Positions 26,363-34,714 of a stretch of 64,000 bases of DNA are shown piece after piece; position 1 is the stretch's first letter; each line of letters starts with the position of its first letter. The notes beneath the pieces were generated by a model that was not told the DNA's origin, did no database searches, and was given only the letters and a program-made list of their open reading frames with translations. The translations under genes were made by a program, and so were the position numbers. Source of the stretch: CAVYXK01 sp963708245 (GTDB lineage Bacteria; Pseudomonadota; Alphaproteobacteria; Acetobacterales; Acetobacteraceae). Where the stretch lies: contig OY970201.1 of NCBI GenBank assembly GCA_963708245.1, positions 186,001-250,000 of the forward strand, read 5' to 3'.

Positions 26363-27133
26363 ATTGTAGTAACCGATCCAGCGCGCCAGCCCAGCTCTCG
26401 CCTCCGACCCGGTCTCGAACGCATGCAGATAGACGCACTCGTATTTCAGGCTGCGCCACAGCCGCTCGATGAACACGTTGTCCATCCAACGGCCCCGGCC
26501 GTCCATCGAGATGCGCACCGTCGCCGCCTCCAGCAGCCCGGTGAACTGCGGCGAGGTGAACTGGCTGCCCTGATCGGTGTTGAAGATCTCCGGCCGACCG
26601 AAGCGTGCCAGCGCTTCCTCTGCAGCTTCAATGCAAAACTCCACGTCCAGTGTGTTCGACAGCCGCCAGGACAGCACCTTCCGGGTCGCCCAGTCCATCA
26701 CCGCAACAAGGTAAAGAAAGCCCCGATGCATCGGGATATACGTGATATCCGCGCACCACACCTGGTCCGCCCGGTCGATCGCCAGCCCTCGCAGCAGATA
26801 CGGAGACACCCGGTGGCTCGGATGCGGCACCGTCGTTCTCGGAGGCTGATAGATCGGCGTCAGGCCCATCCGACCCATTAGTCGGCGCATCCGCTTGCGC
26901 CCGACCATGCGGCCCTGGCGGCGCAGATGCCGCGCCATCTGTCGGGCACCATACCACGGCGTCTCCAGGAATTGCTCGTCGATCAGCCGCATCAGAGCCA
27001 AATTCAGCGCCGTCTCGCCGCGCGGCTGGTAATACAAACCCGAGCGGCTCACCGACAGCAGCTCGCACTGTCGCACCATCGACAGCTCCTGCTGCGCCGG
27101 ATCGATCAGCCGCCGCCTCCGGTCCAGGCTCAT
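26363..27133 (-). pseudogene. IS3 orfB transposase, 5' part (interrupted)
   Basis: This is the integrase-type transposase from MSLDRRRRLIDPAQQELSM to ARWIGYYN. The DDE core is visible: Asp in VWCADITYIPM, Asp in EIFNTDQGSQFTS, and the region before the catalytic Glu in GRGRWMDNVFIERLWRSLKYE. Past 26363 the frame runs into the recombinase element and becomes nonsense. Its start overlaps orfA by four bases (ATGA at 27130-27133), so expression here would be by termination-reinitiation or a frameshift. Confidence 0.88.
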
Positions 27134-27414
27134 CGACCGGAGGCCTTCGCCAAAAAATCCCGTTCCACCAGCAACTGACCGATCTTTGCGTGCAGCTTCT
27201 CGAGCTCATCTTCCCGAGCCGCTTCCGTCGCAGCCTGGTGTCCCGAAAACACCCCGGCCAGCCCTTCAAGAGCCTGCCGCTTCCAGGCCGAAATCATCGT
27301 CTGGTGGACACTGTGCTTCGCCACCAGTTGCGATACCGTTAGTTCACCACGCAACGCATCAAGAGCGACCTTTGCTTTAAATTCAGCAGAGTAGCGCTTC
27401 CGCTTCCCAGTCAT
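27130..27414 (-). CDS. IS3 orfA (transposase helix-turn-helix subunit)
   Basis: The protein has 94 residues. It opens MTGKRKRYSAEFKAKVALDA, carries a helix-turn-helix (LTVSQLVAKHSVHQTMISAW), and ends in a leucine-zipper-like helix (EDELEKLHAKIGQLLVERDF). It binds the element ends together with orfB product. It is intact but cannot work without a complete orfB in the same element. Confidence 0.9.
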   Translation of the reverse strand: MTGKRKRYSAEFKAKVALDALRGELTVSQLVAKHSVHQTMISAWKRQALEGLAGVFSGHQAATEAAREDELEKLHAKIGQLLVERDFLAKASGR

Positions 27415-27478
27415 CGGGTCCGTCCTTCTCAGGGCGAACCAAGCTTAACCACCTGTCCGAATTCCGGGGACCACCTCA

Positions 27479-27635
27479 CACCGCCGAGTTCACGACCATC
27501 CGCTTGCGGCTGATAAAGATCGCTGCCCGCGTAATCGAAATGACCTCCCGTGTGCGCGTCGCATTGGCTGCCGCCTGCCCCGGGGCGTCGCTGTTCCGCA
27601 ACCTCGCCCACTGCCCGCCGCCGGCCGCCCCGTAG
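27479..27635 (+). pseudogene. IS1380-family transposase, 3' part
   Basis: This is the C-terminal piece, reading TAEFTTIRLRLIKIAARVIE and ending ASLFRNLAHCPPPAAP before the TAG at 27633. It matches the C-terminal helix of IS1380 transposases (TLRLRLLKIAAR type). It joins in frame to the piece ending at 23534 when the IS3 element and one CAC are removed. Confidence 0.88.
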
Positions 27636-27950
27636 CCTGCGGGGCGAGCGCCCCGTCGAGCCCACTGTTCGCCAACCACCAACCCAATTCAACCTACTCA
27701 CGATGCAATAGGCGCAATGGGGACAGATTTGCCCGAACACCGAGCTTCGTCCGATCAGCTATTTTCTTGCGAAGCTTGGTGAATAGGAGCGGCTAGTTAA
27801 GCGGAGGCTTGACAAGGGAAGGCTCTTCACGGCAGATCAAGAAGATGGTGGTTAACCGCAAGGTCGGGAGCCATTTCGGGATCCCAGTTCGGCTCCCCTT
27901 GGGTGCGAAGGGTAACCATACATATTGAAGACCAATCACGGAGGTAAAAA
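27636..27950. other. Intergenic stretch before the 1070-residue gene
   Basis: No gene is seen. The right end of the IS1380-type element should be in the first part but I could not fix its inverted repeat. A TTGACA hexamer at about 27808-27813 could be a -35 box for the downstream gene, without a clear -10. The downstream ribosome binding site GGAGG (27940-27944) sits six bases before its ATG. Confidence 0.4.
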
Positions 27951-30900
27951 ATGTATCCCCCCAATTTCGAGATCTTATTTTCCGACGCCAGCTGGCGCAC
28001 AACATGGACGCATATCGTGCCGGGGCGCTTCTCATTGTCTCCATACACCTGCCTGCTGTTTTTCGAGCAGTCCACGGGCTACGCCGAAGTCTACGAAACG
28101 GATGGTCAAGGCCATATTATTGCACCCGCAATGCAAACCTACAATCCGCTTGGTGGACAACCGCGATGGACGCACATAATCCCAGGCTATTTCGGGCCTT
28201 CGGGATTGACCGGCATCCTGCTTTACGATCAGGCAAGCGGATTCGCACGATTTTTCGACTGCCAAGGAACCGGGCTCTTCGTGCAATTGAGCGAGTATTC
28301 GGACTGGCGTAACACCTGGACGCAAATTGTGCCTGGTCTGTTCACAAGGCGCAACACTTCGGGCCTCGTGTTTTACAGTCCCTCGGAGAACTATGGCGAA
28401 CTATGGGAGACAGACGGAGTGGGCCTCGCCAGAACAACGCCCACGCAGACGTTCACCGATTGGCGAAGCACATGGACCCATATCGTCGCCGCAGATTTTT
28501 ACTGGACGCCCGGCTATAACTCCGCACCCGCGTTCACAGATATCTTCTTTTACGAAGGTTCAACAGGCTATGGCGAGATGTATTACTTCGATGAAAGTGT
28601 GCGAGCCGGGGGCGGCTTGGTCTCCTATCCGGTGGCAACAGGCCAGCTGATACAAGACGCTACGAACGTTATTGCCGGAAATTTCGGATCCGGCTTTTCA
28701 GGTTTGTTGCTGCACGACCGTTCTGCCGGGCAACTTAAGACCTATTACTTTGATAACAATGGCGGGGTCAGCCCGGTCGAAACGCTTTCCGGTCTCCGGA
28801 CAACGTTCGATCTGATCGTGCCCGGGAACTTCTTCATGGCCAAGCCGGACGACCATTGGTTCAACGACGGCCCGAGCAATATCGACTTCCCCGACGAGGC
28901 ACGGAATTGGCGTGCTGCCACTGGCGGATTCACGGACGTGCTTCTATACGACCGCGCAGCCGGACTCGGCCAGACATATTTGCACGAACCCCTTCCACCA
29001 CCAGATGTTCCTTTAGAAGCATACATCACTTACGAGCTTTCCAGCGTTGGAAACCCGTTGGTGCCCCGTATCGCTTCAGAAAGCGATACGATTTCGTTTC
29101 ATGTTAGCAGTCTTGAGCCATATACTATCAAAATCTATCGTGAAGGTTATTTCGAGGGTGGCCAGACTGAACAGCTCATGACTCAAGTGGGTGGCGTTTT
29201 CCCCGCCACGGGCTCGCTCGCGATCAGTCGAACCGCTTACCGGGACGGCGCTGGCTGGCCCTCTGTGGCAAAGGCTTCCATTTCTGGTTATCCCACTGGC
29301 TTGTATTTGGCGCGCTGTCAGGACACCGCTTCGCCGCCGAATGTCGCGGATGTCGCGTTTGTGGTCGGGGAGCCAGCCGTCTCCCAGACAAGAATTCTCT
29401 TGGTGATCGCCGACGTGACTTACAACGCCTACAACACGTGGGCGGGACGCGATGTCTACGGATTCGAGTCCTCAATGAACGACCAGCGGACCGCGCAGAA
29501 ATTTGTAGGCACATATCCGAGCTGCGACCAGGTGCGCGCTCCTTACGCCTTTGAGTTGTCGTTTCAGCGCCCACTTGGTTATTCGCTAGGCAACATGCCA
29601 CAAAGTCTTGAAATCCCGGCGATCCAGTGGTTGATGCAGCAAGGCGTCCCGGTTGACGTTTGTACCGACCGCGATCTGCATTTCGCCGGTCCGTCATTTC
29701 CCAACTACAGGCTTTTACTGTTCGTCGGCCACCACGAGTATTGGACCTGGGAGATGCGCGATCATGTCGAGAATTTCGTAAACGCGGGTGGCAACGTGGC
29801 CTTCTTTTGCGCGAATACTTCCTGGTGGCAAGTCCGTGTGTCGCCGGACGGCCAGATGCTAACCTGCTTCAAAATCGCTGGATTCGACCCCGTTTACTAC
29901 TCCACTACGCCCCAACTGACCACCATCAATTGGTTTGCTTCACCCGTGAATCGCCCCGAGACCGAGATGACCGGCGCGAGCTACCTCGGCTGCGGGATCA
30001 ATCTCCCCCCCATACCTTTCGTCGTCGAGAATGCCTTTCACTGGTCCCTCGCGGGAACGGGATTGCAAACCGGGGATCCGTTTGGACTCTTTGGACTCAA
30101 CAATGCGAATTCGATCATCGAGTATAGCGAATGCGATGTTGCGCAACCGGTATGGGGTTCGCCGATGACATCGCCACCGGGATATACCATAGCCAGTGCG
30201 TTTAATCCGGGGGACACTCCACCCTCGCTCACGGGATCCATGGGCAGCTTCATTCCCGGCGAGGGAGCGGGTGAAGTCTTCAATGGCGCCACGATCAACT
30301 GGGCATTGGCGCTTGCGGACGACCAGGGGCAGAACAATCACATTCCTCGAATCACGCAGAATGTCATCGATAGGCTGGGACCGGGCTTCCAGCCCGTCCC
30401 AGGATTCGCGCACGATATCGGCGCGGGCGCCGACGGGAGCGTCTGGGCGATCGGCAGCGACGGGCAACCGACCGGTTACGGCATCTACCACTGGAATGGC
30501 GCGGCTTGGGACCAGGTGGCGGGCGCAGCAGTGCGCATCGCCGTCGATCCGAACGGCAATCCATGGGTGGTCAATGGCATCAATCAGATCTTCCGCTGGG
30601 TGAATGGCGCCTGGCAAGACGTTCCCGGTTTGGCGCAGGACATCGGGATAGGCGCAGATGGAAGCGTTTGGGTCATCGGAGCTCCCGCGGGCGTCGCCGT
30701 TGGTCGGCGTATGTGGGATTCTGGTATTGGTGTGGACGGAAGCTTTTGGGCCGCTCAACATCCCGATCCTGGAGGTTATGGCATCTACGAGTGGGCCGGC
30801 AGCGGTTGGCGACAGGTTGCTGGGGCTGGAGTCCGTATCGCCGTTGATCCGCGCGGAAACGCGTGGGTGGTGAACCGGGCGGGCGGGATTTTTGAATTCG

Positions 30901-31163
30901 GCGCGGGAAGCTGGAAGCAGTATCCCGGCGCGGGGATCGACATCGGCGTGGGTCCCGATGGGAGCGTCTGGGTAGTGGGGACGGAAGCCTTACCCACCGG
31001 CCCCGCATGGGAGGGTTGGCTTCCTCAGGGCAATGGCGTTTTCCGCTGGAACGGTGTCGACGCATGGCGTCAGGTTCGCGGCGGCGCGGTCAGCGTCAAC
31101 GTTGGTCCGGGCGGCGATGCTTGGGTCGTCGACAAAGCGCTCAAGATCTTTCACTGGGACTGA
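27951..31163 (+). CDS. Multidomain protein: N-terminal six-fold repeats, N,N-dimethylformamidase-like core, C-terminal tectonin propeller
   Basis: The product has 1070 residues and no signal peptide or membrane segment. Residues about 8-350 hold six degenerate repeats of about 50 residues with the core WTHIVPGxF, LLFYDxxTGYGE and ETDG, likely a beta-propeller. Residues about 360-800 resemble the large subunit of N,N-dimethylformamidase: an Ig-like part, VTYNAYNTWAGRDVYGF (Tyr491), VPVDVCTDRDLH, FVGHHEYWTWEMRDHVENF (His594, Glu596) and GNVAFFCANTSWWQVR. In the characterised enzyme iron is held by a Tyr, a His and a Glu spaced as H-x-E; the same residues appear here. Residues about 813-1070 are tectonin repeats (DIGxGADGSVWVIG alternating with VRIAVDPNGNxWVVN). 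GGAGG precedes the ATG. The gene borders mobile DNA and may be horizontally acquired. Amidase activity is an inference. Confidence 0.85.
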   Translation: MYPPNFEILFSDASWRTTWTHIVPGRFSLSPYTCLLFFEQSTGYAEVYETDGQGHIIAPAMQTYNPLGGQPRWTHIIPGYFGPSGLTGILLYDQASGFARFFDCQGTGLFVQLSEYSDWRNTWTQIVPGLFTRRNTSGLVFYSPSENYGELWETDGVGLARTTPTQTFTDWRSTWTHIVAADFYWTPGYNSAPAFTDIFFYEGSTGYGEMYYFDESVRAGGGLVSYPVATGQLIQDATNVIAGNFGSGFSGLLLHDRSAGQLKTYYFDNNGGVSPVETLSGLRTTFDLIVPGNFFMAKPDDHWFNDGPSNIDFPDEARNWRAATGGFTDVLLYDRAAGLGQTYLHEPLPPPDVPLEAYITYELSSVGNPLVPRIASESDTISFHVSSLEPYTIKIYREGYFEGGQTEQLMTQVGGVFPATGSLAISRTAYRDGAGWPSVAKASISGYPTGLYLARCQDTASPPNVADVAFVVGEPAVSQTRILLVIADVTYNAYNTWAGRDVYGFESSMNDQRTAQKFVGTYPSCDQVRAPYAFELSFQRPLGYSLGNMPQSLEIPAIQWLMQQGVPVDVCTDRDLHFAGPSFPNYRLLLFVGHHEYWTWEMRDHVENFVNAGGNVAFFCANTSWWQVRVSPDGQMLTCFKIAGFDPVYYSTTPQLTTINWFASPVNRPETEMTGASYLGCGINLPPIPFVVENAFHWSLAGTGLQTGDPFGLFGLNNANSIIEYSECDVAQPVWGSPMTSPPGYTIASAFNPGDTPPSLTGSMGSFIPGEGAGEVFNGATINWALALADDQGQNNHIPRITQNVIDRLGPGFQPVPGFAHDIGAGADGSVWAIGSDGQPTGYGIYHWNGAAWDQVAGAAVRIAVDPNGNPWVVNGINQIFRWVNGAWQDVPGLAQDIGIGADGSVWVIGAPAGVAVGRRMWDSGIGVDGSFWAAQHPDPGGYGIYEWAGSGWRQVAGAGVRIAVDPRGNAWVVNRAGGIFEFGAGSWKQYPGAGIDIGVGPDGSVWVVGTEALPTGPAWEGWLPQGNGVFRWNGVDAWRQVRGGAVSVNVGPGGDAWVVDKALKIFHWD

Positions 31164-31756
31164 CCGCATCGCGGCTGCAAGGGGACTGGCATGAAGCTTT
31201 GCTCTACTACATGTCGCAAGTTATATTACAGCGCGTGCCGCGGCGCTTTATATGCCGATCAGGGTTAATTGCACCAGTCGACATTCGATCTGCACAGGAA
31301 TTCAACTCTGTCTTGGCCCGGCCCCGATCGTCTTCCAGCCGGGCCTTGTCGCTCGCCCATGCCCTCGCCGCGGTCGTCAGAGCCTCGCTGACGGGTTTCG
31401 AGCGCTCGCCCAAACCCGCCAGAGGTCGCCTGAGGTGGCTCAAGCCCTTTCGACTGCCCGCTCCCGTCCGAGCCGCCATCCCCGGTCCTGAGCCTTGTCG
31501 AGGGGTTGAATTCCGAGGATCGACGATGAGCCGCCAGCGCCCGCCTCGCCGCCCGAGCGACAGGACCCGGCTCGACGGTTCCTGCTATGCGGTGAATAAG
31601 ATGGGCTAGAGCAGCATCAGATCAATTGGAGTCGCTCCGCCATGCCAATTGATCTGATAAAGCTGTTCTGTCTTGAAGCAAGTAGAGCATGATCTCCTCG
31701 ATTATGCTCTCCGCGGAGACCGTCAAGCGGACTCGCGCCAAGTTTGGGGAAGCCCC
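31164..31756. other. Intergenic stretch of about 590 bases with repeats, no gene
   Basis: Frames on both strands are open for up to 90 codons (for example 31207-31479 minus) but contain no recognisable domain and look like repeat-derived sequence. The stretch holds a perfect inverted repeat at 31616-31658, annotated separately, and a second imperfect stem at about 31685-31711 (AGAGCATGAT against ATTATGCTCT). Confidence 0.5.
31616..31658. repeat. Perfect 14-bp inverted repeat
   Basis: The arms ATCAGATCAATTGG (31616-31629) and CCAATTGATCTGAT (31645-31658) are exact reverse complements with a 15-base loop. Just after it lies the AGAGCATGAT/ATTATGCTCT stem. Sequences of this type are common dispersed intergenic repeats in alphaproteobacteria. 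It could also act as a bidirectional terminator, although no U-run follows. Confidence 0.75.
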
Positions 31757-33514
31757 ATGCCCATCGCGGCTCGCCCTGCGTCGATCGCACAGCGGTTGCT
31801 GCCGGTTCTTGGCTGGCTACCTGGCTATCGGCGCGACTGGTTGTTGCCGGACGTCATGGCTGGCCTCGCGGTCTGGGCGGTGATGGTGCCCGAGGGCATG
31901 GCCTATGCCGGCATCGTCGGCGTGCCGCCAATCATGGGGCTCTACACGCTCGTCCTGCCGTTGGTCGCTTATACCCTGCTCGGTACCTCGCGCCTGTTGG
32001 TGGTTGGCCCAGACACAGCGACCGGCCTGATCTCCGCGCTGACCGTGGGCGCCGTCGCGGTTCAGGGGACCGCGGACTTCAATACGTTGACCTCCACCCT
32101 CGCGGTCCTGATCGGCACATTCTTCCTCCTTTTCGGTATTCTGCGCATGGGCTGGGTAGCCGCCTTCATCCCCACGCCGGTGATGCGCGGATTCATCGAA
32201 GGCCTCGTGTTGGTCACGATCATTGGCCAAGTGCCGCACTTGCTGGGCATCGAAGGCGCATCCGGCAACTTCTTCACCAAGCTCTGGTTCCTGCTGCGGC
32301 ATGTGTCGGACGCCACGTTCGCGCCGGTGCTGACGGGCATCCTCAGCCTCACCGCAATGCAGTTGCTGCGTCATCTGGCACCTCGGGTGCCCGCCGCCCT
32401 GGTAGTGGCGGCAGCGGCCACTCTTCTTGTCGGCGCGTTCAACGGCGAAGCTGCCGGCATAAGCGTTGTCGGTGACCTTCCGTCCGGCCTGCCTCACCTC
32501 GTGCTGCCGGACCTCGACTTGGCGAAGCTGCGGGACCTGGTGCCGGGCGCCCTGGCCATCGTTCTCGTCGGCTATGCCGAAGCGCTTGGCGGGGCAAAGG
32601 CGGCAGCGATGCAGGACGGCAGCGACATCGACCCTAATCAAGAACTCGTCGCACACGGGCCCGCCAACGTCCTGAGTGGCCTTTTCGGCGGGTTCCTCGT
32701 CGTCGGCAGCCTGTCCAAGACGTCCGTTGCCATGGCCGCCGGTGCCCGCACTCAGATTGCCAACCTTGTCGCAGCCGTCTTCTGCTTCCTGACACTGGTG
32801 CTGTTGACGCCGCTGTTCCGGGGGATGCCGCACCCGGCGCTTGCCGCCATCGTGATCGCGGCCATGGTCCACCTGTCGAAGCCAGCCTATCTGCGCAATC
32901 TGTTCGCCCGCGCCCGTGGCGAGTTCGCGATAGCGGTGATCGTGGTTGCCGGCGAACTGACGTTGGGCGTGCTGCCAGGCATCGCCGTCGGCGTGGCGCT
33001 GTCACTGCTGGTGTTAATCTATCAGACCAGTCACCCGGAGAGCGCCGTGCTCGGCCAACTACCGGGCACCGAGGCCTATCGCGATGTCCTACGCCACCCC
33101 GAGGCGCTCACCTTCCCGGGGCTGCTGATCTGGCGGGCCGGCGGCGACCTGTTCTTTGCGAGCATCGGCCATCTCGACGAAGAGCTGAAGGCTGCCCTGG
33201 CCGCAACCCGGCCGCCGGCCAAGCACGTGCTTCTAGACGCAGGATCGGTGAATTTCATAGACACCAGCGCGTGCGATGCGATGCTGAATGTCATCAAGCG
33301 GCTGCAGGGACAGGGCATCACCTTCGCCTTCGCTCGCGTGCGCGATGAGGTGCGCGAGCAGATGCGGCTCGGCGGGATCGAGGCTGCCGTTGGCCCGACC
33401 GGCTTTTACGAACGGGTGACTGACGGAGTGCGCGCCTGGCAACAGCAGACAGGCCGCAACGCTGCATCCGCAGGAGACTGGCTTCTGAAGACTGGATCAG
33501 GATTCGGCAAATGA
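31757..33514 (+). CDS. SulP-family inorganic anion transporter with STAS domain
   Basis: This inner-membrane transporter has 585 residues from the ATG at 31757, chosen because it follows GGGGA and begins the normal N-terminus. The SulP signature is visible in DVMAGLAVWAVMVPEGMAYA and GLYTLVLPLVAYTLLGTSR, followed by about twelve membrane segments. A cytoplasmic STAS domain covers about residues 435-560 (GLLIWRAGGDLFFASIGHL, HVLLDAGSVNFIDTSACD). Substrates of the family include sulfate and bicarbonate. A CorA-type gene follows after 31 bases, suggesting co-transcription. Confidence 0.93.
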   Translation: MPIAARPASIAQRLLPVLGWLPGYRRDWLLPDVMAGLAVWAVMVPEGMAYAGIVGVPPIMGLYTLVLPLVAYTLLGTSRLLVVGPDTATGLISALTVGAVAVQGTADFNTLTSTLAVLIGTFFLLFGILRMGWVAAFIPTPVMRGFIEGLVLVTIIGQVPHLLGIEGASGNFFTKLWFLLRHVSDATFAPVLTGILSLTAMQLLRHLAPRVPAALVVAAAATLLVGAFNGEAAGISVVGDLPSGLPHLVLPDLDLAKLRDLVPGALAIVLVGYAEALGGAKAAAMQDGSDIDPNQELVAHGPANVLSGLFGGFLVVGSLSKTSVAMAAGARTQIANLVAAVFCFLTLVLLTPLFRGMPHPALAAIVIAAMVHLSKPAYLRNLFARARGEFAIAVIVVAGELTLGVLPGIAVGVALSLLVLIYQTSHPESAVLGQLPGTEAYRDVLRHPEALTFPGLLIWRAGGDLFFASIGHLDEELKAALAATRPPAKHVLLDAGSVNFIDTSACDAMLNVIKRLQGQGITFAFARVRDEVREQMRLGGIEAAVGPTGFYERVTDGVRAWQQQTGRNAASAGDWLLKTGSGFGK

Positions 33515-33545
33515 TCGACGGACTCCAACCAGGGATGACGGCGGC

Positions 33546-34550
33546 GTGCTGGTCCGCGGCATCGTGCAAGCCATGACAGACGGCCATCCGTTGTTCGCTC
33601 TTGCATTCCGCGGCGGACGAGGGCGGGCGCTGCGCGATCTTGAAGAGTTCGACGTCGCTACGAGCGACGTGGATTTCATGTGGGTGCATCTCGACCTTGG
33701 TAATGTCGCGGCACAGGCTTGGCTGCGCCGGCGCCCCTGGCCGCCCGACGTTATCGAAACGGTGGCCGCTCCGATCCAGCGCGGCAGGCTGTTCATCACG
33801 CCGGACATGATCTACGGCCATCTGCGCGACTTCCGCGACGAACCCGGTGCCGCCACCCTGCAAGCGGGCTCGCTCTGCGTCGTCGCCTCTCAGAGGTTGA
33901 TCGTTACCGGTCGCCGTCTCCCGTTGCTTTCGATGGCGGAGGTGCGACGCCGGGTAGACGCGGGGACTGCCCTGCCCGCGAGTCCGTTCGGACTGATCAC
34001 GGAATTCTTCAAGGCTCTGAATGATATCGGCGAGGGCCTGTTACAAAAGGCTAGCGAACGCCTCAGCGCAATTGGGTCCAAGGTGTTGAAACGGGAAGGC
34101 GCCCAGCACCGCGATGACATTCTCGAGATACGACGCGACTCGATCCAGATCGCCCGCGACATGGCCTACAAACGCACCGCCATGCTCGAATTCGCGCGCG
34201 AGCGTCCGGCGCCGTTCCCCGCCGACGAATTTGACCGCTTCAATCGCCAGATCCACCGCTATGCGGCACTGGTCGAGGATGCCCAGGACTATGTGGAGCA
34301 TTGTCAGTTCCTGCTCGAAGAGCTCCGTGCACAGGTCGAGGAGCAGACCAACCGGAACCTCTACATACTCACGATGTTCTCGGCGGTATTGCTGCCGGCA
34401 ACGCTGATTACAGGTATGTGGGGTATGAACGTCGGCGGTATTCCGTTCGGCGGCAGCCAGAATGGTTTCTGGGTGGTCAGCGGGCTGATAGCGGCGTTCT
34501 TCGCCTTGTTCGCGATTGCTCTTTTGCGGTTCGTACTTAAGCTCTTCTGA
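33546..34550 (+). CDS. CorA/ZntB-family divalent cation transporter
   Basis: The product has 334 residues from the GTG at 33546 or 325 from the ATG at 33573; neither has a strong ribosome binding site. It has an N-terminal cytoplasmic domain, a long helical stalk (about 180-265) and two C-terminal membrane helices. The family signature is GMWGMNVGGIPF between them. The sequence before the signature (NRNLYILTMFSAVLLPATLI) resembles ZntB more than CorA, so zinc or another divalent ion is as likely as magnesium. Confidence 0.9.
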   Translation: MLVRGIVQAMTDGHPLFALAFRGGRGRALRDLEEFDVATSDVDFMWVHLDLGNVAAQAWLRRRPWPPDVIETVAAPIQRGRLFITPDMIYGHLRDFRDEPGAATLQAGSLCVVASQRLIVTGRRLPLLSMAEVRRRVDAGTALPASPFGLITEFFKALNDIGEGLLQKASERLSAIGSKVLKREGAQHRDDILEIRRDSIQIARDMAYKRTAMLEFARERPAPFPADEFDRFNRQIHRYAALVEDAQDYVEHCQFLLEELRAQVEEQTNRNLYILTMFSAVLLPATLITGMWGMNVGGIPFGGSQNGFWVVSGLIAAFFALFAIALLRFVLKLF

Positions 34551-34579
34551 AATCTGATCTATCGGAGTCTCGAACGTTG

Positions 34580-34711
34580 GCTGGCCGAACTGCGGCATTT
34601 GGTCATCTATCGCGTTGCGCCCGATGGCGTTGTTGAGATTCTGAGCCTTTTCACGACCGCATGTTGCTTGCCAGGGCGGCGCGTCGGGCGCAGCGAGAGG
34701 CGAGCGGCTGA
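34580..34711 (+). pseudogene. Remnant of a ParE/RelE-type toxin gene
   Basis: A plus frame reads RHLVIYRVAPDGVVEILSLF, the typical last strand region of ParE toxins. After one missing base, near 34652, it continues HDRMLLARAARRAQ to a TGA at 34709. The first half of the toxin and any antitoxin gene are absent. It lies in the short gap between the CorA-like gene and gpsA. Recognition rests on about 35 residues. Confidence 0.45.
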
Positions 34712-34714
34712 CCT

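Larger units (their letters stand above)
23699..26369 (+). mobile_element. Serine-recombinase element inserted in IS3 orfB
   Basis: A segment of about 2.67 kb is flanked by the 7-base direct repeat ATTGTAG (23692-23698 and 26363-26369). It contains, all on the plus strand, an open frame from about 23748, a small ORF at 24043-24276 and a large serine recombinase at 24266-26339. Deleting it with one copy of the repeat restores IS3 orfB exactly. No clear terminal inverted repeats are seen, as expected for site-specific integration by a large serine recombinase rather than DDE transposition. The flanking repeat is a candidate crossover site. Confidence 0.8.
23535..27478 (-). mobile_element. IS3-family insertion sequence, itself interrupted
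   Basis: The element is bounded by TGAGGTGG (23535-23542) and CCACCTCA (27471-27478). A further inverted match of 15 bases, GGTTAAGCTTGGTTC at 23572-23586 against 27436-27450, lies inside the ends. A 3-bp direct repeat CAC flanks it (23532-23534 and 27479-27481), the size expected of IS3-family target duplications. It carries orfA (27130-27414) and an orfB split by a second insertion. Without that insertion the element would be about 1.27 kb, a normal IS3 size. Confidence 0.9.

Noticed and set aside
22345..27635. A composite transposon carrying cargo genes
   Set aside because: The parts are successive insertions into one another, proven by restored reading frames, not two IS copies flanking cargo.
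31207..31479. Minus-strand ORF of 90 codons after the 1070-residue gene
   Set aside because: It lies in repeat-like intergenic sequence and has no recognisable domain.
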